A DNA stretch of 64,000 nucleotides from Pseudonocardia sp. CNS-004. GTDB taxonomy: Bacteria > Actinomycetota > Actinomycetes > Mycobacteriales > Pseudonocardiaceae. Below, in pieces: positions 63,093 through 64,000 of this stretch; position 1 is the first letter of the stretch; each line of letters opens with the position of its first letter. The notes beneath the pieces were generated by a model. That model had not been told where the DNA came from and did not search any database. It worked only from the letters and a program-made list of their open reading frames with translations. A program made the position numbers and the translations under genes. The stretch is taken from the NCBI GenBank assembly GCA_001942185.1, contig MKJV01000068.1:124001-188000 (forward strand). The letters are read 5' to 3'.

Positions 63093-64000
63093 CGGCGCCC
63101 CGGGTGGCCGTGCTGGGCGCGAGCGGTGCCGTGGGCTCCGCGGCGGCCCGGGCGCTGGCCACCGGCCACCGGCTGCGGCTGGGTGGGCGGCGGGAGGCGC
63201 CGCTGGGCGCGCTGGCGGAGTCGCTGGGATCCGACGCCGAGGTCCACCCACTGGACCTCGATGACGACCGCGCCCTCGACGCGTTCTGCGCCGGAGCGGA
63301 CGTCGTCCTGCACTGCGCCGCGCCGGCGTTCGCGATCGGCGACCGGGTGGCGCGCGCCGCGGGCCGGGAGCGTGCCGCCTACGTCGACGTCTCCGGGGAC
63401 GCCCTGCTGCACGACCGGCTGGGTGCCGTCGCCGGGGTGGCCGTGCTCGGGGCGGGCGTCGTCCCGGGGCTGTCCGCGCTGCTGCCCCGGCACGTCCTGG
63501 ACACGGCCCGGCCGCCGGGATCGAGGCCGACCGGCTCACCGTCCACGCCGGAGGAGTGGAGCCCTGCTCCCCCGGCGTGGCCCGGGACATGCTGCTCTCC
63601 CTCGCCACCGGCGGCCCGGACGGCGCCGCCTACGGCGAACCGCTCGCCGCCTGGCGGACCGACCGGGTGGTCCCGCGGGCGCTGCGCAGCCAGGAGGACG
63701 CCGAGGCGCCCTTCTTCCCCGGCCGGTGGCGCTGCAGCCGTTCCTCGCGGCCGAGGCGCAGCGCCTCGCCCGTGGCACCGGGCTCGCGGCGTTCGACTGG
63801 TACAACGTCCACCCCGGACCGCACGTGCGCGCGGCGATGCGCCGGCTGCGCGGGCTCGACGAGGAACGGGCGGGCGCCGAACTGATCCGCGCCGCCGACC
63901 TGGACCTGGCCGGCCGCACGCCCTACCACCTGATGGTCGTCATGGCGCTCGACGAGACGGGCGCCGGGCGCACGGCGGTCCTGCGCAGCCGGGACAGCTA
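63089..64000 (+). CDS. Saccharopine-dehydrogenase-like NAD(P)-binding reductase (cut by window edge, frame changes)
   Basis: The start GTG overlaps the NRPS 2 stop. The N-terminus VAVLGASGAVGSAAARALAT is a Rossmann motif of the saccharopine-dehydrogenase-like group, followed by DVVLHCAAPAFAIGDRVARA and AAYVDVSGDALLHDRL. After frame changes near 63510 and 63725 the C-terminal domain continues with HAGGVEPCSPGVARDMLL and FDWYNVHPGPHVRAAMRRL to the edge. Coupling to an NRPS with a thiazoline-forming line and methyltransferase suggests it reduces a thiazoline, a job done by an unrelated (Gfo/Idh-type) enzyme in pyochelin and yersiniabactin pathways. This is inference. Confidence 0.75.
   Translation, partial: MTAPRVAVLGASGAVGSAAARALATGHRLRLGGRREAPLGALAESLGSDAEVHPLDLDDDRALDAFCAGADVVLHCAAPAFAIGDRVARAAGRERAAYVDVSGDALLHDRLGAVAGVAVLGAGVVPGLSALLPRHVLDTARPPGSRPTGSPSTPEEWSPAPPAWPGTCCSPSPPAARTAPPTANRSPPGGPTGWSRGRCAARRTPRRPSSPAGGAAAVPRGRGAAPRPWHRARGVRLVQRPPRTARARGDAPAARARRGTGGRRTDPRRRPGPGRPHALPPDGRHGARRDGRRAHGGPAQPGQL

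Overview
The window is very GC-rich with strong G/C third-position bias. It carries actinobacterial marker families: an S-(hydroxymethyl)mycothiol dehydrogenase, DUF3040, a CtpC/PacL metal-exporter pair, a DmdR/IdeR-type iron box and Zur-type boxes. I infer a mycothiol-producing actinobacterium, most like the Pseudonocardiales. That placement is an inference from gene content. Many otherwise intact genes, including core enzymes, change reading frame once or several times. Most of these shifts look like single-base deletion errors in the assembly. They are reported as one gene with the approximate shift positions.

0-10.5 kb: a universal stress protein next to a shortened DUF488 gene; two DUF3040 membrane proteins, one running off the left edge; a minus-strand operon (LuxR regulator, BBE-type FAD oxidoreductase, methyltransferase, DsrE protein, alpha/beta hydrolase); a DUF4041/GIY-YIG coiled-coil protein; and decayed LysR and MFS fragments. 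10.5-19.4 kb: a Calvin-Benson-Bassham block with GAPDH, CbbY, transketolase and ribulose-phosphate epimerase on one strand, then a GAF histidine kinase/NarL response regulator pair, class I fructose-bisphosphate aldolase and class I fructose-bisphosphatase. A CCCCGAC..GGG motif recurs in the two promoter regions of this block. RuBisCO and phosphoribulokinase are not in the window.

19.4-26.2 kb: an Lrp-type regulator divergent from an MFS importer and an M81 (MlrC-like) peptidase; a CaCA-type exchanger; and a mycothiol formaldehyde-oxidation pair whose MBL-fold member has lost its middle. 26.2-35 kb: a PQQ island. It has a leader region with two inverted repeats, a cupredoxin-like protein that has lost most copper ligands, a PQQ alcohol dehydrogenase with the lanthanide-type Asp-Tyr-Asp signature but no signal peptide, pqqA-E, a rubredoxin, an R2-like diiron protein and a convergent GAF-LytTR regulator. 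With the mycothiol genes and the Calvin genes, this fits alcohol/methanol oxidation through formaldehyde and formate to CO2 and re-fixation.

35-44 kb: an MFS transporter and an internally deleted siderophore-binding lipoprotein with an iron box; an F420/NADP-type reductase; a PucR regulator divergent from a DadA-like oxidase; and a three-gene set (iron-containing redox enzyme, CDGSH protein, HemK2-like methyltransferase). 44-64 kb: a metal, probably zinc, region. It has two small proteins with Zur-type palindromes, the CtpC/PacL exporter pair, and a coelibactin-like nonribosomal peptide cluster: salicylate-type AMP ligase, DegT aminotransferase, 4-OT tautomerase, two NRPSs with three Cy-A modules, an embedded methyltransferase, a TE with an active-site Cys, and a saccharopine-dehydrogenase-like reductase cut by the right edge. 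A third Zur-like box lies just upstream of the first NRPS.
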